Positions 53,562 to 62,060 of a DNA stretch of 64,000 nucleotides are shown here, in pieces (the stretch's first letter is position 1; each line of letters begins with the position of its first letter). A program made the translations under genes and the position numbers. Below the pieces are notes generated by a model, which was not told the DNA's origin, did no database searches, and was given only the letters and a program-made list of their open reading frames with translations. The DNA is from Halopenitus persicus (lineage in GTDB: Archaea; Halobacteriota; Halobacteria; Halobacteriales; Haloferacaceae): NCBI RefSeq assembly GCF_900107205.1, contig NZ_FNPC01000002.1, positions 124,001 to 188,000 of the forward strand, written 5' to 3'.

Positions 53562-54047
53562 TCACGACGATCCGTCCGCAACGACCAGCACGTTCGTGTT
53601 CTCCCGGTCGTCAGTGTACTCGCTGCCTGCGGGAGGTTTGACGTCGACTTCGAGCGTGCCGTCGGCCTGATTCGGGCCGAGCTCCGGGGCTACGGTGACG
53701 GTCGCCGTTCCGGTTTCGTCCGTCCGTGCGGTCGCGACCGATCCGATCCGTGCGGTCTTTCCGCGCACGACGATCGTCGCGTCGGCGACCGGCGATCCGT
53801 CCGGGTCGACCACGGTGAACGCGATCTCCTGCTCGCCGGTCGTGGTCACCTCGGGTTCCGGCTGTACGTCGAGTTCGATCACGGCGAGCCCCTCGATCCC
53901 GCTCACCATGCTCATCATCACGCTCAGGCTCGCGACGCCGACCACGAGCGCGATGACGAGCCGGATCGGCAGCCCCTCGATCGCCCGTTCGTCACGCCGG
54001 AGGTCGTCGATCCCGTCACGGAGCATCGTTCCTGCCGTTTCGATCAT
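53562..54047 (-). CDS. Membrane-anchored Ig-like/carboxypeptidase-regulatory-like protein
   Basis: A 161-residue protein with a cytoplasmic N-terminus (MIETAGTMLRDGIDDLRRDERAIEGLP), one membrane helix (about 28-52, VIALVVGVASLSVMMSMV) and an external beta-sandwich. The latter reads IAFTVVDPDGSPVADATIVVRG and TDETGTATVTVAPE, a pattern of bacterial Ig-like or carboxypeptidase-regulatory domains. It resembles haloarchaeal pilin-locus-type membrane proteins of unknown role. The ATG at 54047 was selected; upstream reading is a shadow of the opposite gene. Confidence 0.82.
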   Translation of the reverse strand: MIETAGTMLRDGIDDLRRDERAIEGLPIRLVIALVVGVASLSVMMSMVSGIEGLAVIELDVQPEPEVTTTGEQEIAFTVVDPDGSPVADATIVVRGKTARIGSVATARTDETGTATVTVAPELGPNQADGTLEVDVKPPAGSEYTDDRENTNVLVVADGSS

Positions 54048-54121
54048 GGGCCGTCTGGGCTCGGGTTCGGATATAAACCCTCGTCCGGCGATTTTTCCCG
54101 GATGCCGCCCCACCGTCCTCG

Positions 54122-55372
54122 ATGACTGAACGCGACCTGCCCTCGAGCCCACACGTTCGTTCCGGGACGAACTCCCGTTCGGCCGGTCCTCTCGGCAAGC
54201 GGAACGGGTCCGGCCCGTTCGGGGAAGCCGAGGGGGTGAGTTGCGGCGTCTCGGGCACGCACCAGTATGACTCCGGATCGGCAGCCACCAACGGTCCGTC
54301 CGATGTCCCGTCCGACGTATCGTCCGAGCCGACGCCACACGTGCTCGGCCGCGAGCCGGGATCCGGCGGACCGATCGCCCGTCTCGGCGCGTTCCTGGCC
54401 CGTGACGGGAGCACGGGCGCGCCGGTCGGGATCGACCTCGATGGCCCACACGCCGGCGTGTTGGTCGGGAAACGCGGTACCGGGAAATCCTACACGCTCG
54501 GCGTCCTCGCGGAGGAGATCGCGGCGACGGTCGGCGTCTCTCCGATCGTGCTCGACCCGATGGGCGTTTTCGAGGGGATCGCGGCGCTTCCGGACGGCCG
54601 CGTGCTCGAGGCGACGATCCACCCCGAATCGCTCCCGCCGGACCGGTGGCCGGAGATCGCCCGTCTCGACCCGGACCGTCCGCCCGGAAGTCTGCTTTGG
54701 CGAGTCGTCGAGGCGGTCGCCGACGGTTCCTCCCGGACATCACTCTCCGCGATCCGCGAGGCGATCGCCGATGCGGACGCTCCGGCGGCGACGAAGCGCA
54801 CGGTCGAGAACCATCTCGACCTGCTCGCCGCCTGGGACGTCTTCGACGCCGACGCGCCGTCGGTCGGATCCCTCATCGGCGGCGGTCCCACCGTCGTCGA
54901 TTGCCGGTCGCTTCCGCCGGCCGCGACGAAGGCGATCGGCTACGCGCTCGCTCGCGGCATCTACGACCACTGCGTCGGGGGCACTTCGGACGTCCAGCCT
55001 TGGCTGTTGGTCGACGAGGCACACGCGTTCCTCGAGGGGCTCGCCGCCGACGCGTTTCGCACCCTCTTCACGCGCGGTCGCGCACCCGGCGTGAGCGTCG
55101 TCTGTGCGACACAGCGTCCGAGCGCCCTTCCGCCGGTGGCGGTCTCACAGTCCGACCTCGTGATCGCCCACCGGCTGACGGACGAGCGGGACGTCGATGC
55201 GCTGCGCGTCGCGCAGCCAACCTATCTCGCCGACGACCTCGGCGACACGCTTCCCGCGGGCGTCGGACGGGCGCTCGTCGTCGACGACGCCACCGAGGGT
55301 GCCCACACGGTTCGCGTTCGTGAACGACATACCGTACACGGCGGCGCGAGCCCGTCCGTCAGCGATCGGTAG
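54122..55372 (+). CDS. HerA/FtsK-type ATPase
   Basis: A 416-residue ATPase. The first 75 residues are Ser/Gly/Pro-rich and probably disordered. The P-loop is GVLVGKRGTGKSYTLGVLAEE (Walker A about 116-125), PIVLDPMGVFEG follows, Walker B is WLLVDEAHAFLEG (near 294-306), and the sensor-like SVVCATQRPSALPPVAVSQSDLVIAHRLTDERDVDAL is characteristic of HerA/DUF87 proteins. HerA homologues are ring motors in DNA end resection or translocation; the HAS-barrel is not evident and no nurA is adjacent, so the function is open. Confidence 0.85.
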   Translation: MTERDLPSSPHVRSGTNSRSAGPLGKRNGSGPFGEAEGVSCGVSGTHQYDSGSAATNGPSDVPSDVSSEPTPHVLGREPGSGGPIARLGAFLARDGSTGAPVGIDLDGPHAGVLVGKRGTGKSYTLGVLAEEIAATVGVSPIVLDPMGVFEGIAALPDGRVLEATIHPESLPPDRWPEIARLDPDRPPGSLLWRVVEAVADGSSRTSLSAIREAIADADAPAATKRTVENHLDLLAAWDVFDADAPSVGSLIGGGPTVVDCRSLPPAATKAIGYALARGIYDHCVGGTSDVQPWLLVDEAHAFLEGLAADAFRTLFTRGRAPGVSVVCATQRPSALPPVAVSQSDLVIAHRLTDERDVDALRVAQPTYLADDLGDTLPAGVGRALVVDDATEGAHTVRVRERHTVHGGASPSVSDR

Positions 55373-55403
55373 TTACAGGCGTCCTTCTCCCGTACCGACG
55401 CAC

Positions 55404-55730
55404 GTGACCTCCGAGACCGACGACGCCGACCCGGACGGGAGCGACCGGTCCGCCGCCGCGAACGCGGGACGTGAGGGCGGACACGACTCCCCGGAAACCG
55501 TCGACGAGCCGCCGGAACTTCGGATCGAGGAGCTCTCGCTTCCACAGCGGGTGTTCGTCGCGGCGGTACAGAACCCGTTTCGCGGTGCCCTCATCGCGCT
55601 GCTGTTCGGGCTTGCCTTCTCGTTTTTCATCGCGCTGTGGCTCGTGTTTCCCCGGATCGCCGCCGGATTCACCGTCCTGGCCCTCGTTGTGGGGGGGCTG
55701 ATCGCCGCGGTACTCACGCTGCTCCGGTGA
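55404..55730 (+). CDS. Small two-helix membrane protein after the HerA-like gene
   Basis: A 108-residue protein. The N-terminal half is acidic and polar. PELRIEELSLPQRVFVAAVQNPFRG then leads into two hydrophobic helices (about 64-82 and 86-107). The GTG at 55404, 31 bases after the HerA-like stop, gives MTSETDDADPDGSD, a typical halophile N-terminus. The family is not recognised, and the close spacing suggests co-transcription with the ATPase. Confidence 0.75.
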   Translation: MTSETDDADPDGSDRSAAANAGREGGHDSPETVDEPPELRIEELSLPQRVFVAAVQNPFRGALIALLFGLAFSFFIALWLVFPRIAAGFTVLALVVGGLIAAVLTLLR

Positions 55731-55827
55731 CCGAGAGGGGTCGTCGACGACGGCGACCGATGCGACGCCGTGACGTTCCTGCGGCGGTCGAGAAACGACG
55801 TCTCCGGCCCCGATCACGCGCCGGTGC

Positions 55828-56679
55828 TCAGTACCGCGACGGCATGAACGCGAACGCGATCAGGAACACCACGAAGCCGAGCGAGACCCACTGCACTCGG
55901 GTCAGCCCCGACATCCGCTGCTCGAACTGGTCGATCTCGGCCAGCTGTGCCTCGTATGACTCCATATTACTCGAAAGCGACACGGTCGAGCTGTCCTGGA
56001 AGATCACGACGAAGTCCGTCCCGCCGAGCGTCACCGTTCCCTGTTGGGATAGTCCGGCCGAGGCCGTTTCGACGGTCTCCCATCGGAGCCTCGCCTCGCT
56101 CGCGGTGACGTTTTCGACGGTCGCGTCGTGACCGTCGTATTCGATCGTTTCGCCTTCCGCGAGCTGCCGTTCCTCGGGCTCGGGGAAGTACTCCCCGGCC
56201 GGGACGAGCGTCGCGGACCCGTTCTCGTCCCGAACCACGACGTACTCCTCGCCGTCGCTCTGGACGGTCTCGTTGTCGGCGGCCGAATCGTTCTCGAGGA
56301 TCGCCGTCCGGTCGAGCTCGTCCCGCAGCGTGACCGCGTCGGGATCGTCGCCGTCGATCACGACGCGCCAGTCGTTGCCGTCGTACTCGACGACCGAGTC
56401 GTTGGCCCACGTCGCCGATTCCTCGACGGTCCGGTTCCACTCGACCGTTCCCGTCAGCGTGGTCGTCGTCGCGCCGTGACCGCCCTCTTCAGTCTCCTCG
56501 GTCACCTCGGTGACGGTGTAGGTCGTTCCGTTGTGCTCGAAGGAGTCACCTGCCCCGCCCTCGAACGCCGGGTTGTCGAACGAGACCTCCGGGGCGTCCG
56601 CGGTCGCCGTAAGTGTGCCCGCTGCCGCGCCCACGAGTACAAAGAGCACGGCGTACACGGCTACAGCGCGTCGTTGCAT
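55828..56679 (-). CDS. Envelope protein with N- and C-terminal membrane helices
   Basis: A 283-residue protein not assigned to a family. Residues 1-27 form a signal-type helix (RRAVAVYAVLFVLVGAAAGTLTATADA). The 220-residue external part is acidic and repeats a HNGTTYTVTEV / YDGNDWRVVI / SDGEEYVVVRD / YDGHDATVENV pattern, suggesting several small beta modules. A coiled stretch (YEAQLAEIDQFEQRMSGL) leads to a C-terminal helix (VQWVSLGFVVFLIAFAF). The ATG at 56679 sits 27 bases below a TATA-like GTTATACG. Confidence 0.8.
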   Translation of the reverse strand: MQRRAVAVYAVLFVLVGAAAGTLTATADAPEVSFDNPAFEGGAGDSFEHNGTTYTVTEVTEETEEGGHGATTTTLTGTVEWNRTVEESATWANDSVVEYDGNDWRVVIDGDDPDAVTLRDELDRTAILENDSAADNETVQSDGEEYVVVRDENGSATLVPAGEYFPEPEERQLAEGETIEYDGHDATVENVTASEARLRWETVETASAGLSQQGTVTLGGTDFVVIFQDSSTVSLSSNMESYEAQLAEIDQFEQRMSGLTRVQWVSLGFVVFLIAFAFMPSRY

Positions 56680-56873
56680 AGTTCGAGCATAGGACACCCG
56701 GCGTATAACGGTTACTTTCCCTTCCGATCGCTGGGAAGACCACCGACATCGGTTCCAGTGGCCACCGTCGGTCGAGTTCGAACGGTTCGGCTTTCGTCGC
56801 CATCCGCTTCTCGGACCGCGTCGATCCTTCCGAATGGCTCCGTACTACCGGTTCAGGCAAAACATGTTAAGGC

Positions 56874-56898
56874 AAATATATACCGATAATTTAAAATC
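56874..56898 (+). promoter_or_regulatory. AT-rich promoter of the livJ-type gene
   Basis: AAATATATACC (56874-56884) and AATTTAAAATC (56888-56898) lie in an otherwise G+C-rich gap. The second, matching the haloarchaeal TTTAWA form, is about 35 bases before the ATG at 56929 and is the better TATA box. The first could be an upstream element or a second promoter. Confidence 0.55.
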
Positions 56899-56928
56899 AT
56901 CATAGCCGCGTACTGACGGTAGGTATCT

Positions 56929-58197
56929 ATGGACAGACGCACCTTCCTGAAGGCAAGCGGCAGCGCGACGACCGTTGGCGTCCTCGCCGGCTGTATCGGC
57001 GGAAACGGTAACGGCGGCGGCAATGGAAACGGCGGCGGCAACGGCAATGGCGGCGGAAACGGTAACGGCAATGGTGGCGGGAACGGCGACGGCGGCAGCT
57101 CCGACGAGCCGATCGTGATCGGCGCGATCCAGCCGTTGTCGGGGAACTTCGGCCCGTGGGGCCAGGCTCACCAGGCCGGCCTGGAGTACGGCATTCAGGA
57201 GATCAACGCCGACGGCGGCGTCCTCGACCGCGAGCTGGAGGTCGTCTCGAACGACACGGCGAGCGACCCCTCACAGGCGGACAGCTACTTCCGCGAGTTC
57301 GTCGAGCAGGACGATGCGGTCGCGATCACCGGCGCGGTCTCGAGCGACGTCGGGATCCGAACCTCCGACACCGCGCAGGAGCTCGAGGTCCCGAACTTCC
57401 TCCATATGGCCGGCGCCGACGCCGTGATCAACGACCAGCGTCAACACACCTTCCGCGTCGGCCTCCTGCCGGCCTCGAACACGATGATCGCGCAGTCGCA
57501 GCTCATCGAGGAGCGCGGCTACGAGAACATCGGCGCGATCGTCGGCGACTACGCGTGGGGCCGCTCGATCGAGGCCGCGATGCAGGAACAGTTCGACGTC
57601 GACGTCCAGATCGAGGTCGCGCCGGTCGGCACGTCCGACTTCCGGCCGTACCTCCGAAGCTTCGATGACGACATCGAGTTCCTGAACGCCACCGGCCACC
57701 CGCCGGGCAACTTCACGATCACCCAGCAGGCGTTCGACATCGGCCTCGATCCGGACGTAGTCTCCGGATCCGGGTTCCCGCCCGCGGTGATTCAGGGCGC
57801 GCTCGGCGACCTCGCACAGGAGGCGTACCTCCACTACCATATGTCCGATTACACGACGGACGAGTACATCAGCGTGGCCGAGGGCTTCGGCGAGGAGTTC
57901 CCGGACCAGGACTTCGATACCCACCACAGCTACGGCTACGTCACGGCGCACCTGATCGCCGCCGCGATCGAGAACGCCGGCGAGGCGACCCCGGCGGCGA
58001 TCACCGAGGCGGTTCGCGACATCGAGTTCGAGACCCTCTATCCCGAACCCCTCCAGTACACGAACGGCGGCGAGCCCGACGGGCAGGTCCAGATCTACAG
58101 CCAGTTCACCTCCGAAGCCCCCGAGTACGCTTCCGACCGCGACTGGGGCCTCTCGGAAGTGTTCCGCTCGGATCCGCTTCCCGCACGCGAGTACTGA
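56929..58197 (+). CDS. livJ: Branched-chain amino-acid-type ABC substrate-binding lipoprotein
   Basis: A 422-residue exported binding protein. The signal carries DRRTFLKASG (twin-Arg) and VLAGC (lipobox Cys22), then a Gly/Asn linker (about 24-57). The type I periplasmic-binding fold starts IVIGAIQPLSGNFGPWGQAHQAGLEYGIQEINADGG, with SDVGIRTSDTAQELEVPNFLH and GAIVGDYAWGRSIEAA. The ligand may be a branched-chain amino acid, another amino acid, an amide or urea; it cannot be told from sequence. It heads the Liv gene set. Confidence 0.92.
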   Translation: MDRRTFLKASGSATTVGVLAGCIGGNGNGGGNGNGGGNGNGGGNGNGNGGGNGDGGSSDEPIVIGAIQPLSGNFGPWGQAHQAGLEYGIQEINADGGVLDRELEVVSNDTASDPSQADSYFREFVEQDDAVAITGAVSSDVGIRTSDTAQELEVPNFLHMAGADAVINDQRQHTFRVGLLPASNTMIAQSQLIEERGYENIGAIVGDYAWGRSIEAAMQEQFDVDVQIEVAPVGTSDFRPYLRSFDDDIEFLNATGHPPGNFTITQQAFDIGLDPDVVSGSGFPPAVIQGALGDLAQEAYLHYHMSDYTTDEYISVAEGFGEEFPDQDFDTHHSYGYVTAHLIAAAIENAGEATPAAITEAVRDIEFETLYPEPLQYTNGGEPDGQVQIYSQFTSEAPEYASDRDWGLSEVFRSDPLPAREY

Positions 58198-58429
58198 CCC
58201 GAACCGAAACCCCACGGAACCAACCCTCGCGGCAACGTGCCCTTCCCCCAGGTTGGCCGCGTTTTCGCCCGGAACTGAACGACCCTGCCCGGGACCGAAC
58301 GTTCGCCGAACGGCGCGTAAGGGGAGGTACGCGGCTTCGACCGCACCGAACGGCTCCAGACTGCACCGATCGAACGACGAGATCCGTAAGGTATACGATG
58401 ACACCACATCGCAATAGGCGTAGGAGTAT

Positions 58430-59293
58430 ATGGTAGCAACTAGCACTTTGATCGCGGTCGGGATCGACGGGATCGCGTACGGGATGTTCCTGGCGCTGCT
58501 CGGGGTCGGGATCACGCTCGTGTTCGGGTTGGGCGAGGTGCTCAACCTCGCGATCGGGATGTTCGCGATCTTCGGCACGCTGATGGCACACTATCTGTCG
58601 ACTGCGGTCGGTCTCGGTTCGGTTCCGGCGTTCCTCCTCGGCATCGTCGTGGTCGGAATCCTCGGCGTCACCGTCGACCGAACGCTGCTCTCGCTCGTGT
58701 ACCGCTCCGACGGCGAGGAACGGATCCTGTTGGGGATCTTCGTCACGCTCGGCCTGTCGATACTGCTTGAGGGGATCCTCACCAACTTCTTCCCGTCGCG
58801 GTACTCGCTTTCGCTCGGCCTGCCGCGGATCAACGTCATCGACATCACGATACCGGGGTCGTCGATCCTCGTCATCGCCGTCTCGGCGGTCGTGCTCGCG
58901 TCGCTGTTCGCGTTCCTTCGGGGCACGTTCCTCGGAAAGGCGGCCCGAACCGTCTTCCAGGACGAGGTCGGCGCGTTGCTGATCGGCGTCGACCCGCGGC
59001 GGATCCGGGCGATCGTGTTCGTCCTCGCGGCGATCGTGGCGGGCATCGCGGGCATCGTCTACGGAACGACGGCGACCCTGGGCGTCACCGACGGCTTCCA
59101 GTTCACGATCTTCGCGCTCATCGTCTCGATCGTCGGCGGCATTCGAAGCATCGAGGGCACCGCCGTCGCGGGGATCCTGCTCGGGATCGTCGCGACGTAC
59201 GCGAACTTCTTCATCGGCGCGTACCTCGCAAGCATCATCCTGTTTATGACCGCAGTCATCATCCTTCTGGTCCGACCGGTGGTGGAAGAATGA
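58430..59293 (+). CDS. livH: Branched-chain amino-acid-type ABC permease LivH
   Basis: A 287-residue permease with about eight hydrophobic helices. It has IAYGMFLALLGVGITLVFGLGEVLNLAIGMFAIFG at the N-terminus and the LivH loop RTVFQDEVGALLIGVDPRRIRAIVFVLAAIVAGIAGI. The ATG at 58430 follows a GGAG four bases upstream. The gap after livJ (232 bases) contains a GTATAC word and may hold its own promoter. Its stop overlaps livM (ATGA). Confidence 0.92.
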   Translation: MVATSTLIAVGIDGIAYGMFLALLGVGITLVFGLGEVLNLAIGMFAIFGTLMAHYLSTAVGLGSVPAFLLGIVVVGILGVTVDRTLLSLVYRSDGEERILLGIFVTLGLSILLEGILTNFFPSRYSLSLGLPRINVIDITIPGSSILVIAVSAVVLASLFAFLRGTFLGKAARTVFQDEVGALLIGVDPRRIRAIVFVLAAIVAGIAGIVYGTTATLGVTDGFQFTIFALIVSIVGGIRSIEGTAVAGILLGIVATYANFFIGAYLASIILFMTAVIILLVRPVVEE

Positions 59294-60306
59294 CGTCGCT
59301 ACCGCTTCCGCGGACGGATCGCGCCTGGACGGGAGTGATGGCGGTCGTGTTGGCCGTCGCCCCGCTGTTCGTCCTCGAGAGCACCACGTACCTCCGGCTG
59401 TACAACCAGTTCCTCATCTTCGCGCTGTTGGCGATCGGTCTGAACATCGCGTTCGGCCACACCGACCAACTGTTCCTGTTCATGGGCGCGCTCGCCGGCG
59501 GCGCGGCCTACGTGATGGCCGTGCTGGCGCAGGACGTCCTCGGGATCACCCCGTGGCTGCTGATCCCGGTCGGGATGGCCGCGTCCGGCGCGCTCGGCGC
59601 CCTCGTCAGCTGGGTGTCAGCGAAGCGACGGCTCGGCGTGATACTCATCTCGATCCTCACGCTGAACCTGCAGCTCGCGTTGACCGAGGCGTACGTCGGC
59701 CTTCGCGGCATCACCGGCGGGAGCACCGGCTACTCGTTCGTCGGGCTCGGTCTCGATTCGATCGGTTCGATCCTCGGGATCAACCGGTTCGCGGTCCTCT
59801 CGTATCTGCTCATCGTCCTCGTCGTCCTCGCACAGCTCGTCTACGTCAGGCTGATCGGGGGCAAATACGGACTCGCCTTCGAGGCGATCCGTGAGGACGA
59901 CCTCGCCGCCGCCTCGATCGGGATCGACGTGGTCCGTTACAAGACCGTCGCCGGGTTCCTCGCGGCGGCGATCATCGGGCTGGGCGGGATCATGATGGCC
60001 GAGTTCCAGGGCACCGTCCTGCCGGGCGATTACGGATTCGCGGCCGTCGACGTGATGGTGCTGATCATGTTGATCATCGGCGGCATCCGCACGACGTTCG
60101 GCCCGGTCGTGGGCGCCGCGGTCGTGTTCACCATCGAGGAGTTCCTCTCGCCGGTGGGGCAGTGGGAGACGGCGGTCTTCGGCGCGCTCCTGATCGTCCT
60201 GTTCCTCTACTTCCGGCAGGGACTGATGCCGGTCCTTTCCGACGGCGTGGATCGTCTCCGCGATCGGACCGCATCGTCATCCGGCGCGACCGACGGTCGC
60301 TCCTGA
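59290..60306 (+). CDS. livM: Branched-chain amino-acid-type ABC permease LivM
   Basis: A 338-residue permease with about ten hydrophobic segments. Typical parts are NQFLIFALLAIGLNIAFGHTDQLFLFMGA, the EAxRED loop (GLAFEAIREDDLAAASIGIDVVRYKTVAGFLAAAIIGLGG) and DVMVLIMLIIGGIRTTFGPVVGAAV. It is translationally coupled to livH. The C-terminal tail is charged. The ATPase genes do not follow but face it from the other strand. Confidence 0.92.
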   Translation: MTSLPLPRTDRAWTGVMAVVLAVAPLFVLESTTYLRLYNQFLIFALLAIGLNIAFGHTDQLFLFMGALAGGAAYVMAVLAQDVLGITPWLLIPVGMAASGALGALVSWVSAKRRLGVILISILTLNLQLALTEAYVGLRGITGGSTGYSFVGLGLDSIGSILGINRFAVLSYLLIVLVVLAQLVYVRLIGGKYGLAFEAIREDDLAAASIGIDVVRYKTVAGFLAAAIIGLGGIMMAEFQGTVLPGDYGFAAVDVMVLIMLIIGGIRTTFGPVVGAAVVFTIEEFLSPVGQWETAVFGALLIVLFLYFRQGLMPVLSDGVDRLRDRTASSSGATDGRS

Positions 60307-60557
60307 CCGTCAGGATCCGGGCCGCCTTTGGGCGTCTTCCGTGACTCTGGGCGTCTCGGACCCCCCGGGCGATCCGGTGCGTTTCGGCCGTTGGGCTCGG
60401 GAGTCCCCGTTCTCGGTGGGTTGGACGTCCGGAAGCCGTCGCACTCGGAGCGCCGCGTTCGGATGGCTAAAAAACGCGAGTGAGTCACGGTCCGGCGTTC
60501 GCCGCCGGGTAGCGGTGCGCGTTCGTCGGTGACATAGCGGTGCGCGTTCGTCGCCGG
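60307..60557. other. Spacer between convergent liv gene pairs
   Basis: This 251-base gap lies between livM and livF, which are transcribed toward each other. No frame with family features was seen. The stretch AGCGGTGCGCGTTCGTCG is repeated near 60510 and 60537 as a short direct repeat just beyond the livF stop. Confidence 0.5.
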
Positions 60558-61250
60558 CTAGAGGTAGGCGTCCTTGACGTGCTCGCTCTCGAGCATCCCC
60601 TGGCCGGTGTCCTCGTGAACGATCTGACCGTTCTCGAGAAGGTACGCGCGGTCGGCGAGATCGAGCGCCTTGTCGACGTGTTGTTCGACGAGGAGGATCG
60701 TCGTCTCGTCGCTGATCTCCTCGATGATGTCGAAGACGCGGTTCGTTATCTGCGGCGCGAGCCCCTCGCTCGGCTCGTCGAGCGCGAGGATCTTCGGCTC
60801 CGCCATCAGTCCGCGAGCGATCGCGAGCATCTGCTGTTCGCCGCCGCTCAGCGACCCGGCACGCTGGTCGGACCGCTCCTCGAGGATCGGGAACCGGTCG
60901 TACATCTCCTCGATCTTCGCGTCGATGTTCTCCCGACGTCTGTAGGCGCCCACCTCGAGGTTCTCCCGGACCGACATCTCGCCGAAGAGGTTGCGCTCCT
61001 CGGAGACGAGCACGAACCCGTGGGTGACGATCTCGCCGGGATCGAGGTCGGCGACGTCGTCGCCCCACAGCGTGACCGACCCGGAATCGACCGGGTGTAG
61101 GCCGCTCATCGTCTTCATCAGCGTGGACTTCCCGGCCCCGTTCGGGCCCACCAGCGAGACGACCGTGTCCTCCTCGGACAGCTCCAGGGAGACGTCCCAG
61201 ATGACCTGCATCCGGTCGTAGGAGACGTCGACGTTGGATAGCTCGATCAT
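60558..61250 (-). CDS. livF: Branched-chain amino-acid-type ABC ATPase LivF
   Basis: A 230-residue ATPase. Walker A is LVGPNGAGKSTLMKTM, the signature is SLSGGEQQMLAIARGLM, Walker B is ILALDEPSEGLAP, and the switch His is in LLVEQHVDKAL. The LVSEERNLFGEMSVRENLEVGAY stretch identifies LivF. It starts one base after the livG stop. Confidence 0.94.
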   Translation of the reverse strand: MIELSNVDVSYDRMQVIWDVSLELSEEDTVVSLVGPNGAGKSTLMKTMSGLHPVDSGSVTLWGDDVADLDPGEIVTHGFVLVSEERNLFGEMSVRENLEVGAYRRRENIDAKIEEMYDRFPILEERSDQRAGSLSGGEQQMLAIARGLMAEPKILALDEPSEGLAPQITNRVFDIIEEISDETTILLVEQHVDKALDLADRAYLLENGQIVHEDTGQGMLESEHVKDAYL

Positions 61251-61251
61251 T

Positions 61252-61977
61252 TCAGACAGCGCTCCCGAGGTACGCCTCGACGACCGCCTCGTCGTCGCGG
61301 ATCTCCGCCGGCGGTCCGTCCGCGATCAGCTCGCCGCTTTGAAGGACGAGTATCCGATCGACGGTTCCCATGATGGCGTCCATAATGTGTTCGATCCAAA
61401 ACACCGAGATCCCCCGCTCGTCCCGGATCCGTTCGATGCTTTCGGACAGCTCCGTGACCTCATTCGGCGTGAGTCCGCTGGCGATCTCGTCGAGCATGAT
61501 CAGGTTCGGGTCCGCGGCGAGCACGCGCGCCATCTCGAGTTGCTTCTTCTGGGCGAGCGGGAGCGCGCCCGCCTCCCGGTCGGCCTCCTCGGCCAGCCCG
61601 AGGAACTCCAGCGACTCCATCGCCCTGGCCTCCGCGGTTTCCCGGTCGATCGATTCGGTCGTTCCGAACGTGGCGCCCGCGATCGCGTTCTCGAGGACGG
61701 TCATCTCGTTGAACACGCGGACGATCTGGAAGGTCCGGACCAGCCCCAGCTGTGCGACCTCGTGGGTCTTGACCTCGAGGAGGTCCTGCCCGTTGAACCG
61801 GATCGAGCTCCCCTCCTCCGGGGTCAACACGCGGGTTATCGTGTTGAACAGGGTCGTCTTTCCGGCCCCGTTCGGTCCGATCAGGCCGACGATCTCGTCG
61901 TCGCCGATCTCGAACGAGACGTCGTCGACGGCGACGAGTCCGCCGAACTCCTTTCGGACGTCGGAAACCTCTAGCAT
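61252..61977 (-). CDS. livG: Branched-chain amino-acid-type ABC ATPase LivG
   Basis: A 241-residue ATPase. Walker A is IGPNGAGKTTLFNTI, and the LivG-typical GLVRTFQIVRVFNEMTVLENAIAG is present. The signature region reads LPLAQKKQLEMARVLAADP, with Gln-Lys-Lys in place of the usual SGGxQ, as is common in LivG. Walker B is LIMLDEIASGLTPNE, and the His lies in FWIEHIMDAI. The ATG at 61977 begins the family N-terminus; longer upstream reading is a shadow of MinD. Confidence 0.93.
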   Translation of the reverse strand: MLEVSDVRKEFGGLVAVDDVSFEIGDDEIVGLIGPNGAGKTTLFNTITRVLTPEEGSSIRFNGQDLLEVKTHEVAQLGLVRTFQIVRVFNEMTVLENAIAGATFGTTESIDRETAEARAMESLEFLGLAEEADREAGALPLAQKKQLEMARVLAADPNLIMLDEIASGLTPNEVTELSESIERIRDERGISVFWIEHIMDAIMGTVDRILVLQSGELIADGPPAEIRDDEAVVEAYLGSAV

Positions 61978-62060
61978 CGTTGTGCATAGACGGACCGACG
62001 CCGCCTTAACCCTTGTGAAGGGCTGCCATCGCACGCAGGCGTCGGGATCTCCGGAGGCCG

